This document shows, piece after piece, positions 16,394-25,310 of a DNA stretch of 64,000 nt. Source of the DNA: Silvibacterium dinghuense (GTDB lineage Bacteria; Acidobacteriota; Terriglobia; Terriglobales; Acidobacteriaceae); the NCBI RefSeq assembly GCF_004123295.1, contig NZ_SDMK01000001.1, positions 496,001 through 560,000 of the forward strand, in the 5' to 3' direction. The notes below the pieces were generated by a model. That model did no database searches, was not told the origin of the DNA, and saw nothing but the letters and a program-made list of their open reading frames with translations. Every line of letters starts with the position of its first letter. Positions within the stretch are counted from its first letter, which is position 1. Position numbers and translations under genes: made by a program.

Positions 16394-17785
16394 CTAAATC
16401 CGGCGCACTTCGGGATAGCGCGAAACGACCTCTTCCATGCGCTGCGGTCCTGTATCGAGCACCTCGGCAAAAAATGCGAGCACCAGCTCGGCAAGAATAC
16501 GTTGTGCTCCCCGCGCATCGATTGTCCCGGCCCCGGTCTTCGAGCGCAGCGGTGAGTAAAGCGGGCGATCGGTAAAGTTCCAGTGGCTTGCGCCCTCGAT
16601 TGTCACGATGATGCCATCTGTCTCACGCATATGCTCCGCCACCGCGGCATAGTTGCGGCGATTCATCTCCCAGTAGCGCTGGACGCCCTCAGGCTGCGCA
16701 GCAGAATCGGCAGGCTCAACTTCAACTCCTTTCCCATAGATCACCGCCCACGGCTTCGCGAGGCCGTGGCGCAGCGTCTCGCCAAAGCTCCATCCATCGA
16801 GATTCAACGCCGCGCGAATGTGCGGTGAGCGTTGTGCGGCTTCCGCAGCCGCCGCTCCTCCGATGGAATGACCGAGAGCTGCGATCTTCGTCTCATCGAT
16901 CGTTTGATACCAGGAACTTGTCGCATCATTACTGAGCGCGACCAGCCAGTCAGCGACGACAACCGTATCCTCCGCAAGAATGGCGGTGAACTGATCGGCG
17001 AGCGCGATGCCCTCTTCAATGCTGAGGTACGTGAAATCTCCCAGTGCAGGCGCCATGCGGCTATCGAATACGCGTCCATCGGGAAACGCGACCAGGCCGG
17101 AATAAAAGGTGTGATCGATGCTGGCCACGATGTAGCCGTGACTAGCGAGCTCCTGCATCAGAAAGGTGCTCTGCGTGCGCTGCCCGGTCCATGCGGGATT
17201 AAAGACGAGCAGCGGAAACGGACCGGCCTCTTTCACCACCGGAGCCTCTTGCAGCGGCTGTATCTGCAGCACACTGTGATGTGCAGACGCGCGCGTTACC
17301 TCCGCAGCCCGTCGGTAGACCGCATGCGGATAGTGTCCCTTCTGCGCCGGATACCACACCTGCACCATCAGCTCGCGCCGCCTGTTGATCGAGGTATATC
17401 CACCCTCTTCGTCCCGTGAAGAATCAACCATGTGTAGAATGCGGGTGCCCACAGCATAGCGGCCCGTCGGTCGCGGCAGGCGAAACATCGGAGCGAGCCA
17501 GTGCAAGCCACAGGAAGCAGCAAGCAGAAGCAACAGCATTGCAGCCACGGCGCACAGAGCAAGATGTCCAATCGGCAACACATGAATTCCAGCCGCGACA
17601 GCGCCCAGTGAAAACACCGCGGCATAGGCTGGATACATCTGCCAGTGCACGCCCTCGCGCCACAGATGCAACGCCAGCACCCCACAGGCAGCGGCAAGCG
17701 CCAGCCACAGCAGAGCAGGCATGGCTATCAGCGCAAGCAGCACGAGCAGAAGCGCCAGGACCAACAGCAGAGCAAAGGGCCTCAT
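16394..17785 (-). CDS. Membrane-anchored alpha/beta hydrolase (PAF-acetylhydrolase-like)
   Basis: The 463-residue protein has four N-terminal hydrophobic segments (residues 1-95) followed by an alpha/beta-hydrolase domain. The nucleophile elbow is GHSIGGAA, an oxyanion segment lies near PLLVFNPAW, and a C-terminal His occurs in IEGASHWNFTD. The hydrolase part resembles platelet-activating-factor acetylhydrolase/dienelactone-hydrolase-like esterases. With the helices, the catalytic domain would be held at the membrane. It is the last gene of a minus-strand group that begins with the sigma-54 activator, 16 bp after the GT2 gene. It might remove acyl groups from the polysaccharide, but that is only suggested by position. 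Confidence 0.75.
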   Translation of the reverse strand: MRPFALLLVLALLLVLLALIAMPALLWLALAAACGVLALHLWREGVHWQMYPAYAAVFSLGAVAAGIHVLPIGHLALCAVAAMLLLLLAASCGLHWLAPMFRLPRPTGRYAVGTRILHMVDSSRDEEGGYTSINRRRELMVQVWYPAQKGHYPHAVYRRAAEVTRASAHHSVLQIQPLQEAPVVKEAGPFPLLVFNPAWTGQRTQSTFLMQELASHGYIVASIDHTFYSGLVAFPDGRVFDSRMAPALGDFTYLSIEEGIALADQFTAILAEDTVVVADWLVALSNDATSSWYQTIDETKIAALGHSIGGAAAAEAAQRSPHIRAALNLDGWSFGETLRHGLAKPWAVIYGKGVEVEPADSAAQPEGVQRYWEMNRRNYAAVAEHMRETDGIIVTIEGASHWNFTDRPLYSPLRSKTGAGTIDARGAQRILAELVLAFFAEVLDTGPQRMEEVVSRYPEVRRI

Positions 17786-17801
17786 AGCGAGAACAGGAGC
17801 A

Positions 17802-18815
17802 TCAGGAGGAGACTCCCTTGTACTCGATCAGCTTGCGCGGTCCCTGTCTGCGACGGCCAAGCTCGTAGCCGATCTGCCCGAAGAGAATCGGTATCTGCTG
17901 CAGCTGCGAATGCAGGCCATAGAGGAAAAGCGTGCCGCGATCATCAGACTTCCAGCGCGACTTCCGCGCAGAACGCAGTGAGAGCAGCAACAGAAGCGCG
18001 GTCCATGCGGCGAACGGCCACACGCTGCGCAGCAAGAGCGACAACAGAAGTGCCAGCAGCAGCGAGCCGGCCCAGAAACCGCCGCGACGGAAGTTGGCCA
18101 CACGCACATCCTGCCAGAAGGGATCGCCGGTACGCCGAAAGCGGCCTGAAACTTCCGCGTAGGCATGCCCCGCCCGCACGGCGCGGCGCCAGTACTGGCG
18201 GAAGCGGCGCATCTCGAGGTCGTGCCCGGTCATCGGCGCATCGATATGCAGAATGCTGTAACCGAGCGCGCGCATGCGCCGGCAAAGCTCAGGCTCCTCG
18301 CCCGCAATCAGCGTTCCGTCATAACCGCCGGCGGCCTCAAGCGCCGCACGGCTCATCAGCACATCGCCACCGCAGAACTCCGCAGGACCGGGCGGATAGA
18401 TCCAGTCCAGATCCAGGATGCGATTGTAGAGCGAGGCCTCCGGATGCAGCTCACGGCGGTGTCCCCAGACTGCGGCAATGTGATCATCCGCAGCAAGCGC
18501 AGCAAAGGCGCGGGCCGGAAAATCCGCATCCAGCACCGTGTCTCCATCGAGGAACAGCACGTACTCTGAAGCTGCCTCGCGCCAGCCTGCATTGCGCCCC
18601 AGAGCAGCCGTGGGATGCTCGGCATGCAGCGCAATCACCTTTGCGCCCATGGCAGATGCCGTTGCGACGCTGTTATCCGTCGAGGAAGAATCCACGTAGA
18701 GAATCTCGAGCGACGCCACATGGCTGCGAAGTGCAGCGACGGAATCGAGGCAGCGCACCAGGCGCTGGCCTTCATTCCGGCCGATTACCACCACCGAGAG
18801 TGCAGGCAGCATCAT
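17802..18815 (-). CDS. Family 2 glycosyltransferase
   Basis: A GT-A fold transferase of 337 residues: it opens with LPALSVVVIGRNEG, has a DSSSTDNS segment, a YVLFLDGDTVLDADF DxD region and an EEPELCRRMRALGY acceptor region. Two hydrophobic helices follow around residues 240-285. I start at the ATG at 18815, preceded by GGAG at a good distance and matching the usual family N-terminus; an upstream ATG at 18863 would add 16 residues. It probably adds one sugar to the lipid-linked EPS unit. It is cotranscribed with the acetyltransferase and hydrolase genes. Confidence 0.85.
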   Translation of the reverse strand: MMLPALSVVVIGRNEGQRLVRCLDSVAALRSHVASLEILYVDSSSTDNSVATASAMGAKVIALHAEHPTAALGRNAGWREAASEYVLFLDGDTVLDADFPARAFAALAADDHIAAVWGHRRELHPEASLYNRILDLDWIYPPGPAEFCGGDVLMSRAALEAAGGYDGTLIAGEEPELCRRMRALGYSILHIDAPMTGHDLEMRRFRQYWRRAVRAGHAYAEVSGRFRRTGDPFWQDVRVANFRRGGFWAGSLLLALLLSLLLRSVWPFAAWTALLLLLSLRSARKSRWKSDDRGTLFLYGLHSQLQQIPILFGQIGYELGRRRQGPRKLIEYKGVSS

Positions 18816-18930
18816 TCCTATCTCCCGTCGAGACTCATCCAGATTTTGGGAAAACTTTCCCATTGCTTCCGGGCAATCTTTCCCGAATTCACTGCGCAGC
18901 GGCCTTCCTGCATCGTTACGCGACAGTGCT

Positions 18931-19479
18931 TCACGACTGCAACTCCGCTATCTCCGCCTGAGCAAGAGCTGCATCGCGGCGTGGCAGAATGCGAGCGGGA
19001 ATACCGACGGCAATCGAGTTCGAAGGCACATCGCGAATCACCACCGCATTGGCGCCGATCGCCACATCGTCTCCGATGTGGATTGGCCCCAGGATCTTCG
19101 CGCCCGCGCCAATATCCACTCGGTTACCAATGACCGGCGCACCGCGCTGACCAGTATGGCGCAACCCGACAGTTACTCCGTTGCGGACAACGCAGTCATC
19201 TCCAAAGGTTGCATCGCCGCTGATGATGATGCCGCCGAAGTGATCGATCCGGAAGCGACGGCCAAGCGTCACCTCGCAAGGCAGTTCGATCCCCGCAAGC
19301 ACCTCGACCAGCTTCTGCAGAAACTTATAAAGAAACGAGAACGAAGCACGAAGAATCCGCGGGCCAATGGTGTAACGCCAGCGGCCAAAGCGGTACACCG
19401 ACATGGCCCAGAAGCCCTGCCGTGAAAACTTCCGCTCGTGCGTCTCCCAGTCTTCCCGCAGCAGTTCAAACACGCGCAT
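18931..19479 (-). CDS. Hexapeptide-repeat O-acetyltransferase (serine acetyltransferase-like)
   Basis: The 182-residue protein has an N-terminal helical part and then left-handed beta-helix hexapeptide repeats (residues about 70-165), ending in GIPARILP. It is most like CysE/serine acetyltransferase-type enzymes found in polysaccharide loci, including the conserved DHFGGIIISGDATFGDDC-like region. In this setting it probably acetylates a sugar or a sugar precursor rather than serine. The gene starts 18 bp after the stop of the sigma-54 activator. Confidence 0.8.
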   Translation of the reverse strand: MRVFELLREDWETHERKFSRQGFWAMSVYRFGRWRYTIGPRILRASFSFLYKFLQKLVEVLAGIELPCEVTLGRRFRIDHFGGIIISGDATFGDDCVVRNGVTVGLRHTGQRGAPVIGNRVDIGAGAKILGPIHIGDDVAIGANAVVIRDVPSNSIAVGIPARILPRRDAALAQAEIAELQS

Positions 19480-19497
19480 CTCCGGACAGACTCTGCA

Positions 19498-20943
19498 TCA
19501 GACAGTCTGCGGTACGGTCGTCTTATCTTTCTTCCCCACCAGTCCCAGCTTCTGCAACTTGTAGAGGAAGGCCTTGTAATCGAGATTGAGGCGCGCCGCC
19601 GCCTGGCGCCGATTCCAGTGCGTGTGCTCGAGAGCCTCAAGCAGCAGCTTGGCCTCGGCCTGGCGCGCAACCTCAGCCAGATCGGTGATCGATGCAATCG
19701 CAGGGGCCACCTGCGGCGCAGCAGCGGCAACCGGTTCGGCAGTCTCGACAGCAACCGGAAGCACTGGACGCGCCTTTGTGCGCGAGTGTTCGATCGCACG
19801 CTCCAGATCGCCGAAGATCATCTTCTCGCTCTGATAGACCAGCAGGCGGCGCATCAGGTTTTCCAACTCGCGTACATTGCCCGGCCAGTCATACTGCAGC
19901 ATCAGCTCCTTGAACGGTTCACTCAACACCGGCTCAACCATGCCCGGCCGCATGTGGCGCTTGAGCAGCTTCTCGGCCAGAGGAATGATCTCGTCGCGGC
20001 GCTCGCGCAACGGCGGGATGATGATGTTCACCACATTCAGGCGGTAATAAAGGTCTTCGCGGAAGGTACCGACTTCGATAGCACGGCGCAGATCGCGGTG
20101 CGTCGCCGCCAGCACGCGGACATTCAGCTTCACCGTCTTGCGGCTGCCCAGCGGCTGCACCTCGCCATCCTGCAGCACCTGCAGCAGCTTGGCCTGGAGG
20201 CGGATATCCATATCGCCGATTTCGTCGAGCAGAATCGTGCCGCCCTGGGCGATCTCGAACTTGCCCGGCTTGTCGACCGCGGCTCCAGTAAATGCGCCCT
20301 TCTCATAGCCGAAGAGCTCGCTCTCGACCAGCTCCGAAGGAAGCGCGGCGCAATTCAACTTGAGAAACGGCTTGTTCGCACGCGGAGAATAAGCGCAAAG
20401 ACGCCGCGCCATTACTTCCTTGCCAACACCCGTTTCGCCGTGCAGAAGCACCGGCACATCGGCCATGCCCACGCGCATCAAGAAGGGAGTAGTAAAAACC
20501 GTCGGACCGTTCTCATCGGCTTCCGCGTCAAGATCGACCTCTGAGTCCTCCTCTTTGCTGCCCATCTGCGCATCCGCGGCGCCCACCGCATCTTGCACCA
20601 CATGGAGCAGCTCCTGCGGTCCGATGGAGCGATGCAGAATCCGGATGTTGGCATGCGGAGTCTGTCCGTCAAAGACCGTACCCCGCGCCTTGTCCGCCAG
20701 CAGAATGACCTGCAGATACGGGCGGAAGGAGCAGATCTCCGTCAGCGTGAAAGCATCCTGCTGCCGGCGCAGCACCATGTGAAAGACCACAACAGAGGCC
20801 GTGCAGGCGGGATCGCGAAGATACAGGAGCGCTTCCGGGATATCTTTGACAACAAAAACGCTGTGGCTCTGGTCCTCGAGGCGACGCGTGAGCGGGGCGT
20901 GCAGTTCCTGCTGATCGGCGACCAGAACGATGGTGCTAGGCAT
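19498..20943 (-). CDS. Sigma-54-dependent transcriptional activator (NtrC family)
   Basis: The 481-residue protein has an N-terminal receiver-like domain (1-120), an AAA+ domain with Walker A GETGVGKE, the sigma-54 contact loop GAFTGA, Walker B GGTILLDEIGDMD and an arginine-finger region FREDLYYRLNV, and a C-terminal Fis-type HTH (WNRRQAAARLNLDYKAFLYK). The receiver lacks a clear phosphoacceptor Asp: the end of the third strand reads VVVFHMVL. It is transcribed away from a sigma-54 promoter at 21524-21539 with an upstream palindrome, its probable target. It also heads an operon with the acetyltransferase, GT2 and hydrolase genes. It resembles EPS/exosortase-locus activators, but no exosortase is seen here. 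Confidence 0.88.
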   Translation of the reverse strand: MPSTIVLVADQQELHAPLTRRLEDQSHSVFVVKDIPEALLYLRDPACTASVVVFHMVLRRQQDAFTLTEICSFRPYLQVILLADKARGTVFDGQTPHANIRILHRSIGPQELLHVVQDAVGAADAQMGSKEEDSEVDLDAEADENGPTVFTTPFLMRVGMADVPVLLHGETGVGKEVMARRLCAYSPRANKPFLKLNCAALPSELVESELFGYEKGAFTGAAVDKPGKFEIAQGGTILLDEIGDMDIRLQAKLLQVLQDGEVQPLGSRKTVKLNVRVLAATHRDLRRAIEVGTFREDLYYRLNVVNIIIPPLRERRDEIIPLAEKLLKRHMRPGMVEPVLSEPFKELMLQYDWPGNVRELENLMRRLLVYQSEKMIFGDLERAIEHSRTKARPVLPVAVETAEPVAAAAPQVAPAIASITDLAEVARQAEAKLLLEALEHTHWNRRQAAARLNLDYKAFLYKLQKLGLVGKKDKTTVPQTV

Positions 20944-21398
20944 GCGAATACGGCGACTTTCTGCGTAAGGATTCCGGCGTGGTCGGGGGAAATGCGTGCC
21001 TCGCCGTTGCGCTCAATAATTTATTGCTATCTTGCCAGAAATATTCCAATTACCCGTGAGCCTTTTGCACGGATTTGAACCCAAGGTAATGGAGGCGTGA
21101 AAGCACTGATCGCAGACAAGAGCAACTGAACGATCAAGGATCTAAACCTGACAGTAATGAAGTTCGCCGGGCGTATCAACAAGAATTCGCCTACTCATTA
21201 CCATTGAATTGGAGGTACCTTTTCGCGCTGTGACCAATGGGGCATGTCCTCTCCCCCACACCTCCAATATTCATTCAAACCATTTATATACAACCATTTA
21301 CAGGCATTTTCAGACGCAGTATGCGAGCTGCCAACCCTTCTTCGGAAGCGATGCCAGGCAGCAGGAAAATGCGATCCAGCGGGGAGCGATCTCGTCTC

Positions 21399-21425
21399 AA
21401 ATATTCCTAAAATTTAGGAATATTT
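21399..21425. promoter_or_regulatory. 27-bp palindrome, candidate upstream activator site
   Basis: A perfect 13-bp inverted repeat around a single central base (arm aaatattcctaaa) lies about 100 bp upstream of the sigma-54 -24 element. That is the usual distance for enhancer sites of NtrC-type activators, and such an activator is encoded divergently next door. Binding is inferred. Confidence 0.55.
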
Positions 21426-21523
21426 ACCAATAAATTTCGCATATTCCCAAGCATCAGGCAGCTTTCAGCCGGACGTTATTGGGAATCATCAACAAAATGT
21501 TGTCATATCCTGTGGAAATCTTT

Positions 21524-21539
21524 TGGCACGTCTCGTGCA
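21524..21539 (+). promoter_or_regulatory. Sigma-54 (-24/-12) promoter
   Basis: The sequence tggcacgtctcgtgca places GG and GC exactly 10 bases apart, as required, and matches the consensus TGGCAC-N5-TTGCa with one difference (G for T at the -12 TTGC). Transcription would begin near 21550 and lead into the small HTH gene and the rest of the plus-strand operon. Confidence 0.75.
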
Positions 21540-21608
21540 CTATGACGGGCAACTCAGACCCCCACCTGAGAATTTGCTGCTCGACAACGAGAGACGCTGG
21601 GTAAACAA

Positions 21609-21872
21609 GTGCCTATCCAACGCGACATATACCCAAATTTGAAGCTGCGTATGTATACGAGCGGTGTCCGTCAGAACCGTCTTGCCAAGATGGTGGGGAT
21701 CGATGAGGCCCACCTCAGTAAGATTGTGAACGGATTCCGTGAACCTAGCCCGGATTTGCGTACGCAGATTGCAGAAATCCTGCACTGCGATCCCGAATGG
21801 CTTTTTCAGAAGGTTCTGCTCAGTGAAGAGAGCCCGGAATTTCATCCTCAAACCTGGCCACCAAGCAAGTAG
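21609..21872 (+). CDS. Small XRE-like helix-turn-helix protein
   Basis: This 87-residue protein has a single Cro/C1-type HTH: NRLAKMVGIDEAHLSKIVNG, then an RTQIAEILHCDPEWLF tail typical of the fold. The start used is GTG at 21609; an in-frame ATG at 21651 would drop 14 residues but cut into the first helix. It is the first gene downstream of the sigma-54 promoter and precedes a NusG paralog, so it may be an operon-level repressor or modulator. The target site is unknown. Confidence 0.7.
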   Translation: MPIQRDIYPNLKLRMYTSGVRQNRLAKMVGIDEAHLSKIVNGFREPSPDLRTQIAEILHCDPEWLFQKVLLSEESPEFHPQTWPPSK

Positions 21873-22010
21873 ACCTGGGGCCTTTTTCAACCTGTTGTTC
21901 TGCCTTCACCTGTCTCTCTTTCTATCGTCAGGATCCAGGAAGTGGAAATCAGTCCCACGGGGCTGACACGGGCGAAGCCCGGCCAAAATACTGATCTAAA
22001 GCGAGAATGT

Positions 22011-22568
22011 ATGGACATTCATGCCAACTCCCCTTTTGCTTCTTCGTGGTTCGCTCTTCAGACCCGGTATCGCTACGAGGAACGCATTGCCAGTGAACTC
22101 AAAGCCAAGGGCTTTGAAAGCTATCTGCCCACTCTGCGGGAAACGCATCAGTGGAAGGATCGCAAGAAGGTCATGGACGTGCCCGCTTTCGGCGGCTACA
22201 TCTTCGCCCGTTTCGAGCCCTCCCTGCAGAACCGGGTACGGGTACTTGAGACGGCGGGCGTAGTCAAGCTGCTGGGCAACCACGGACGCCCTGAACCGGT
22301 TCCGGAGAGCGAGATCTCTTCCCTGCGGCTGGCTCTGACCAGCGGCGCGGAGTGCGACCGTCATCCCTGTGTCGAGATTGGCACGCCGGTGAAGGTTCGC
22401 AGCGGCATGCTGGCCGGAGTCGAAGGACGAGTCGTACGCATTGCCAACCAGGTCAAGATCCTGGTGAATATCAGCTCGGTCTGCCAGGCCATCGCCGTCG
22501 AAGTTCACCTGGACGACATCGATCTGCTCGAAACAAGCAACGCAACCCCTGCAGCCCTGGTGAACTGA
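22011..22568 (+). CDS. NusG paralog (UpxY/RfaH/LoaP-like processive antiterminator)
   Basis: The protein is about 185 residues with an NGN domain at the start (SSWFALQTRYRYEERIASEL, then KGFESYLPTL and PAFGGYIFARFE) and a C-terminal KOW domain (IGTPVKVRSGMLAGVEGRV). NusG paralogs of this kind bind RNA polymerase and suppress pausing or termination in long polysaccharide or antibiotic operons. I prefer the ATG at 22011 (MDIHANSP), because the 23 residues from an earlier in-frame start at 21942 are not NGN-like. Its place as second gene of a 21-kb plus-strand gene series fits control in cis. Confidence 0.88.
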   Translation: MDIHANSPFASSWFALQTRYRYEERIASELKAKGFESYLPTLRETHQWKDRKKVMDVPAFGGYIFARFEPSLQNRVRVLETAGVVKLLGNHGRPEPVPESEISSLRLALTSGAECDRHPCVEIGTPVKVRSGMLAGVEGRVVRIANQVKILVNISSVCQAIAVEVHLDDIDLLETSNATPAALVN

Positions 22569-22608
22569 CCCCCCGCAGTTCTTTACGCCGATCTCTCATC
22601 CCCCGGAA

Positions 22609-23925
22609 ATGGACCTTTGCCACATGCCGACGACGCATCCCGCCACAGTGGCTGTTTTGGGCGTGCCTTTTCATAACGTCACCATGGACGAAACCGTCGC
22701 TTACGTCGACGAAAAGATTCGCAGCCGCGGCTTTCACCAGATCGCCACGGCCAACCTGGACTTCCTGATCCACTCCGTGCGCGATCCGGAGATGCAGGAG
22801 ATCCTCTGCACCTGCGATCTGGTCATTCCCGACGGCATGCCTATCCTCTGGGGCGCGAAGCTGCTTGGCTCTTCGCTGAAGCAGCGCGTCTGCGGCGTCG
22901 ACCTCGTACCGCGCCTTGCCGAGCTCTGCGCCCGCGAGGACTACAGCATGTTCTTTCTCGGCGCCAGCGAGGCCAACTCCGCCCGCGCTGCCGAAAAGCT
23001 GAAAGAGCGCTTTCCGGGACTGCGCATTGCCGGCCGCTATTCCCCGCCGGTTGCACCCCTGGAAAAGATGAACCACGAGGACATCCTGCGCCGGATCGAG
23101 CGCGCAAGTCCCGATATCCTGCTCGTCGCCATGGGCAATCCCAAGCAGGAGAAGTGGCTGGCGATGCATCGCCACCGGCTGAATGTTCCGGTGTGCATCG
23201 GTGTCGGCGGCTCGATTGACTTCATCGCCGGAGCTGTCCGGCGGGCGCCGCGCTGGATGCAGAAGACCGGCCTCGAGTGGCTGTTTCGCATGCTCCAGGA
23301 GCCGGGCCGACTGGTGCAGCGCTACCTGGGCGATGCCGTGGGATTTGCCCGTTACATGCCCGGACAATATATGGCCATGGCCATGCAGCCGCGCCGGCGC
23401 ACCAAGGCAGGCATCTTTGCCGAGCACACAGGAAACTCCTGCGTGATTTCGGTCTACGGCGATCTTTCCGGAGAGCTGCTCGAAGAGTTCCGGGCAAGCG
23501 CCGGCGCGGCCGTAGCCTGCGGCATGAACCTGATCCTCAACCTCTCGCAGACTCACTACATCGGGCCCGATGCGCTCGGCGCGTTGATTGCGATCGGCGC
23601 GGATCTGCGGGCACGGCAGAGCCAGTTCTGGCTGGCGGAGATGCGGCCGCATGTGCAGCGGCTGATCAACGGCTCCCGTCTGGCCGGTCTCTTCATGACC
23701 ACCTCGAGCGTCGGCGATGCTCTGCAACGCACGGAACGCGCCGAACTGCGCATGGTGCAGACAGCACAGCCCATGCACATCCCCGGCGAAACAGAAAGCC
23801 CGGTACAGGTACGCGTCGAACTGCTGCAGGATGTCTGCCGCAAAGTCGGCGCAGCTAACACACCGTCTCCCTTTGAAACACCGGCACAGGAGTCCGGCAT
23901 GGCGTATCAAAATTCATTGAGCTGA
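22609..23925 (+). CDS. WecG/TagA/CpsF-type glycosyltransferase (GT26) fused to a STAS-like domain
   Basis: Residues about 10-250 are a complete GT26 domain: the GVPFHNVTMDE start, ATANLDFL, CDLVIPDGMPILWGAKL, LVAMGNPKQEKWL and VGGSIDFIAGAVRRAP. Residues about 275-390 look like a STAS/anti-sigma-antagonist fold (VISVYGDLSGELLEEF, NLILNLSQTHYIGPDALG). GT26 enzymes add ManNAc, ManNAcA or glucose to a lipid-linked acceptor. The usual length is about 240-260 residues, so the STAS part is an addition that may bind a regulator or nucleotide. An in-frame ATG five codons downstream (MPTTHP) is an alternative start. The next gene begins 156 bp downstream. Confidence 0.85.
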   Translation: MDLCHMPTTHPATVAVLGVPFHNVTMDETVAYVDEKIRSRGFHQIATANLDFLIHSVRDPEMQEILCTCDLVIPDGMPILWGAKLLGSSLKQRVCGVDLVPRLAELCAREDYSMFFLGASEANSARAAEKLKERFPGLRIAGRYSPPVAPLEKMNHEDILRRIERASPDILLVAMGNPKQEKWLAMHRHRLNVPVCIGVGGSIDFIAGAVRRAPRWMQKTGLEWLFRMLQEPGRLVQRYLGDAVGFARYMPGQYMAMAMQPRRRTKAGIFAEHTGNSCVISVYGDLSGELLEEFRASAGAAVACGMNLILNLSQTHYIGPDALGALIAIGADLRARQSQFWLAEMRPHVQRLINGSRLAGLFMTTSSVGDALQRTERAELRMVQTAQPMHIPGETESPVQVRVELLQDVCRKVGAANTPSPFETPAQESGMAYQNSLS

Positions 23926-24081
23926 GAATAGACTCGGCATACAATCTGGCGATTCACCTCGTTCTCCCGTATTCGGCACTGGACCTCCCCCCACTCAGCG
24001 CACGAGCTCTGCAACGTAAGAACCTCCTCGGCCCCCCATACGAGACAGGCAAAGAGCGCACCGAATCGAAGCAGTATCGGA

Positions 24082-25266
24082 ATGACAACTGTGGGGTTAG
24101 GTTCTTCCATGAATATCTTCTTTCTTCTTATCGCTGTTGTACTGATAACAGCGACTCTGCCTTTGGTCTTAGAGCTGCTTATCGTCACTTCGGCGCTGTT
24201 CGTACCCCGGCGCCGGACCAAGCTGCCTCCAACCCAGAAACTGCGCCGGCTGACCATCGTCGTTCCGGCACACAATGAAGATCTGCTGGTTGCCCGCTGC
24301 GTCACCAGCCTCCGGGCCTCGGCCGGACAGGCTGCACAAATCCTGGTCGTGGCGCACAACTGCACTGATACAACCGCGGAGCTGGCTCGCGAAGCCGGAG
24401 CAGAAGTGCTGGTCTTCGACGATCCCGCAGCACGCGGCAAGGGTCATGCCCTGCGCGTCGGCTTTGCCGCGGCACTCGCAGCAGGCGCCGACGCGCTGGC
24501 CGTAGTCGATGCCGACTCGACGGTCTCGGCAAATTTTGTGCCCATGATTCACCAGGCGCTCAGTGAAGGGGCCGATGCTCTCCAGTGCCGGTATGAGATG
24601 AAGAGCCTCAGCGACAAGGGCAACTCCGGGCTGGCCTCACTGGCCTTCCGCGGCTTTACCTTTATCCGCCCCATGGGTCGCGACCGCCTGGGCTTTTCCG
24701 CCGGAATCCTCGGCAATGGCTTCGCACTCACGGCGAAGACGCTGCGCGAGGTTCCGTATGAAGCCTTCTCGCTGGTGGAAGACCTGGAGTATCACCTGCA
24801 CCTGCTGCTGGCACACAAGCGTGTCCGCTTCATCGAATACGCCGTGGTCTCGGCCGAGCTGCCGGTAGCCCGCACCGCCGAAGTCTCGCAGCGGGCGCGC
24901 TGGGAGGGCGGACGCATCCGGGTGGCGAAGATGTGGACCGGGCCGCTGCTGCGGGAGATCCTGCGCGGACGCCTCTCGATGATCGAGCCGCTGATGGACA
25001 TTACCGGAATGCCGCTGGCCTTCGGCGTCTCAGCGCTGATCATGGTCAGCATCCTCCCCCTGCCTGTAGCACGCATTTATGGACTGTTTTCGCTGGCGCT
25101 GGTGCTGACCCATGTGCTGCTGGCCGCATGGGCCGGACCGCATTTTTTCCGTACCCTGCGCCTGCTGGCGATGGCCCCCTTTTACATTCTCTGGAAGTTC
25201 CGGCTGGTCCCCCGCCTGATCCGCGCTTCGCATTCGGAAGCGGCCTGGATTCGCACCAGCCGCTAA
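24082..25266 (+). CDS. Membrane-bound family 2 glycosyltransferase
   Basis: A 394-residue protein with one N-terminal helix, a GT-A domain (TIVVPAHNEDLLVARCV, VVDADSTVS, VEDLEYHLHLLLAHK, and QRARWEGGR in place of the usual QxxRW motif) and two or three C-terminal helices. The layout matches processive or monofunctional GT2 enzymes of the cellulose/hyaluronan synthase type, so synthesis at the inner membrane is expected. An in-frame ATG at 24109 would shorten the N-terminus by nine residues. It lies between the GT26-STAS gene and the Wza-like gene. Confidence 0.87.
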   Translation: MTTVGLGSSMNIFFLLIAVVLITATLPLVLELLIVTSALFVPRRRTKLPPTQKLRRLTIVVPAHNEDLLVARCVTSLRASAGQAAQILVVAHNCTDTTAELAREAGAEVLVFDDPAARGKGHALRVGFAAALAAGADALAVVDADSTVSANFVPMIHQALSEGADALQCRYEMKSLSDKGNSGLASLAFRGFTFIRPMGRDRLGFSAGILGNGFALTAKTLREVPYEAFSLVEDLEYHLHLLLAHKRVRFIEYAVVSAELPVARTAEVSQRARWEGGRIRVAKMWTGPLLREILRGRLSMIEPLMDITGMPLAFGVSALIMVSILPLPVARIYGLFSLALVLTHVLLAAWAGPHFFRTLRLLAMAPFYILWKFRLVPRLIRASHSEAAWIRTSR

Positions 25267-25310
25267 TCAGCTTGCCTCATCTCTGCGCCTTTCGATCGCA
25301 TGGCGCAGGG

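Larger units (their letters stand above)
20944..21608. other. Divergent regulatory region of the EPS-NRPS operon
   Basis: This 665-bp region, visibly more A+T-rich than its neighbours, holds a 27-bp palindrome, a sigma-54 promoter and several ATATTCC half-site-like words (for example near 21039-21048 and 21441-21447). A 74-codon open frame at 21209-21433 has no family features. I see no RNA gene in it. Confidence 0.6.
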
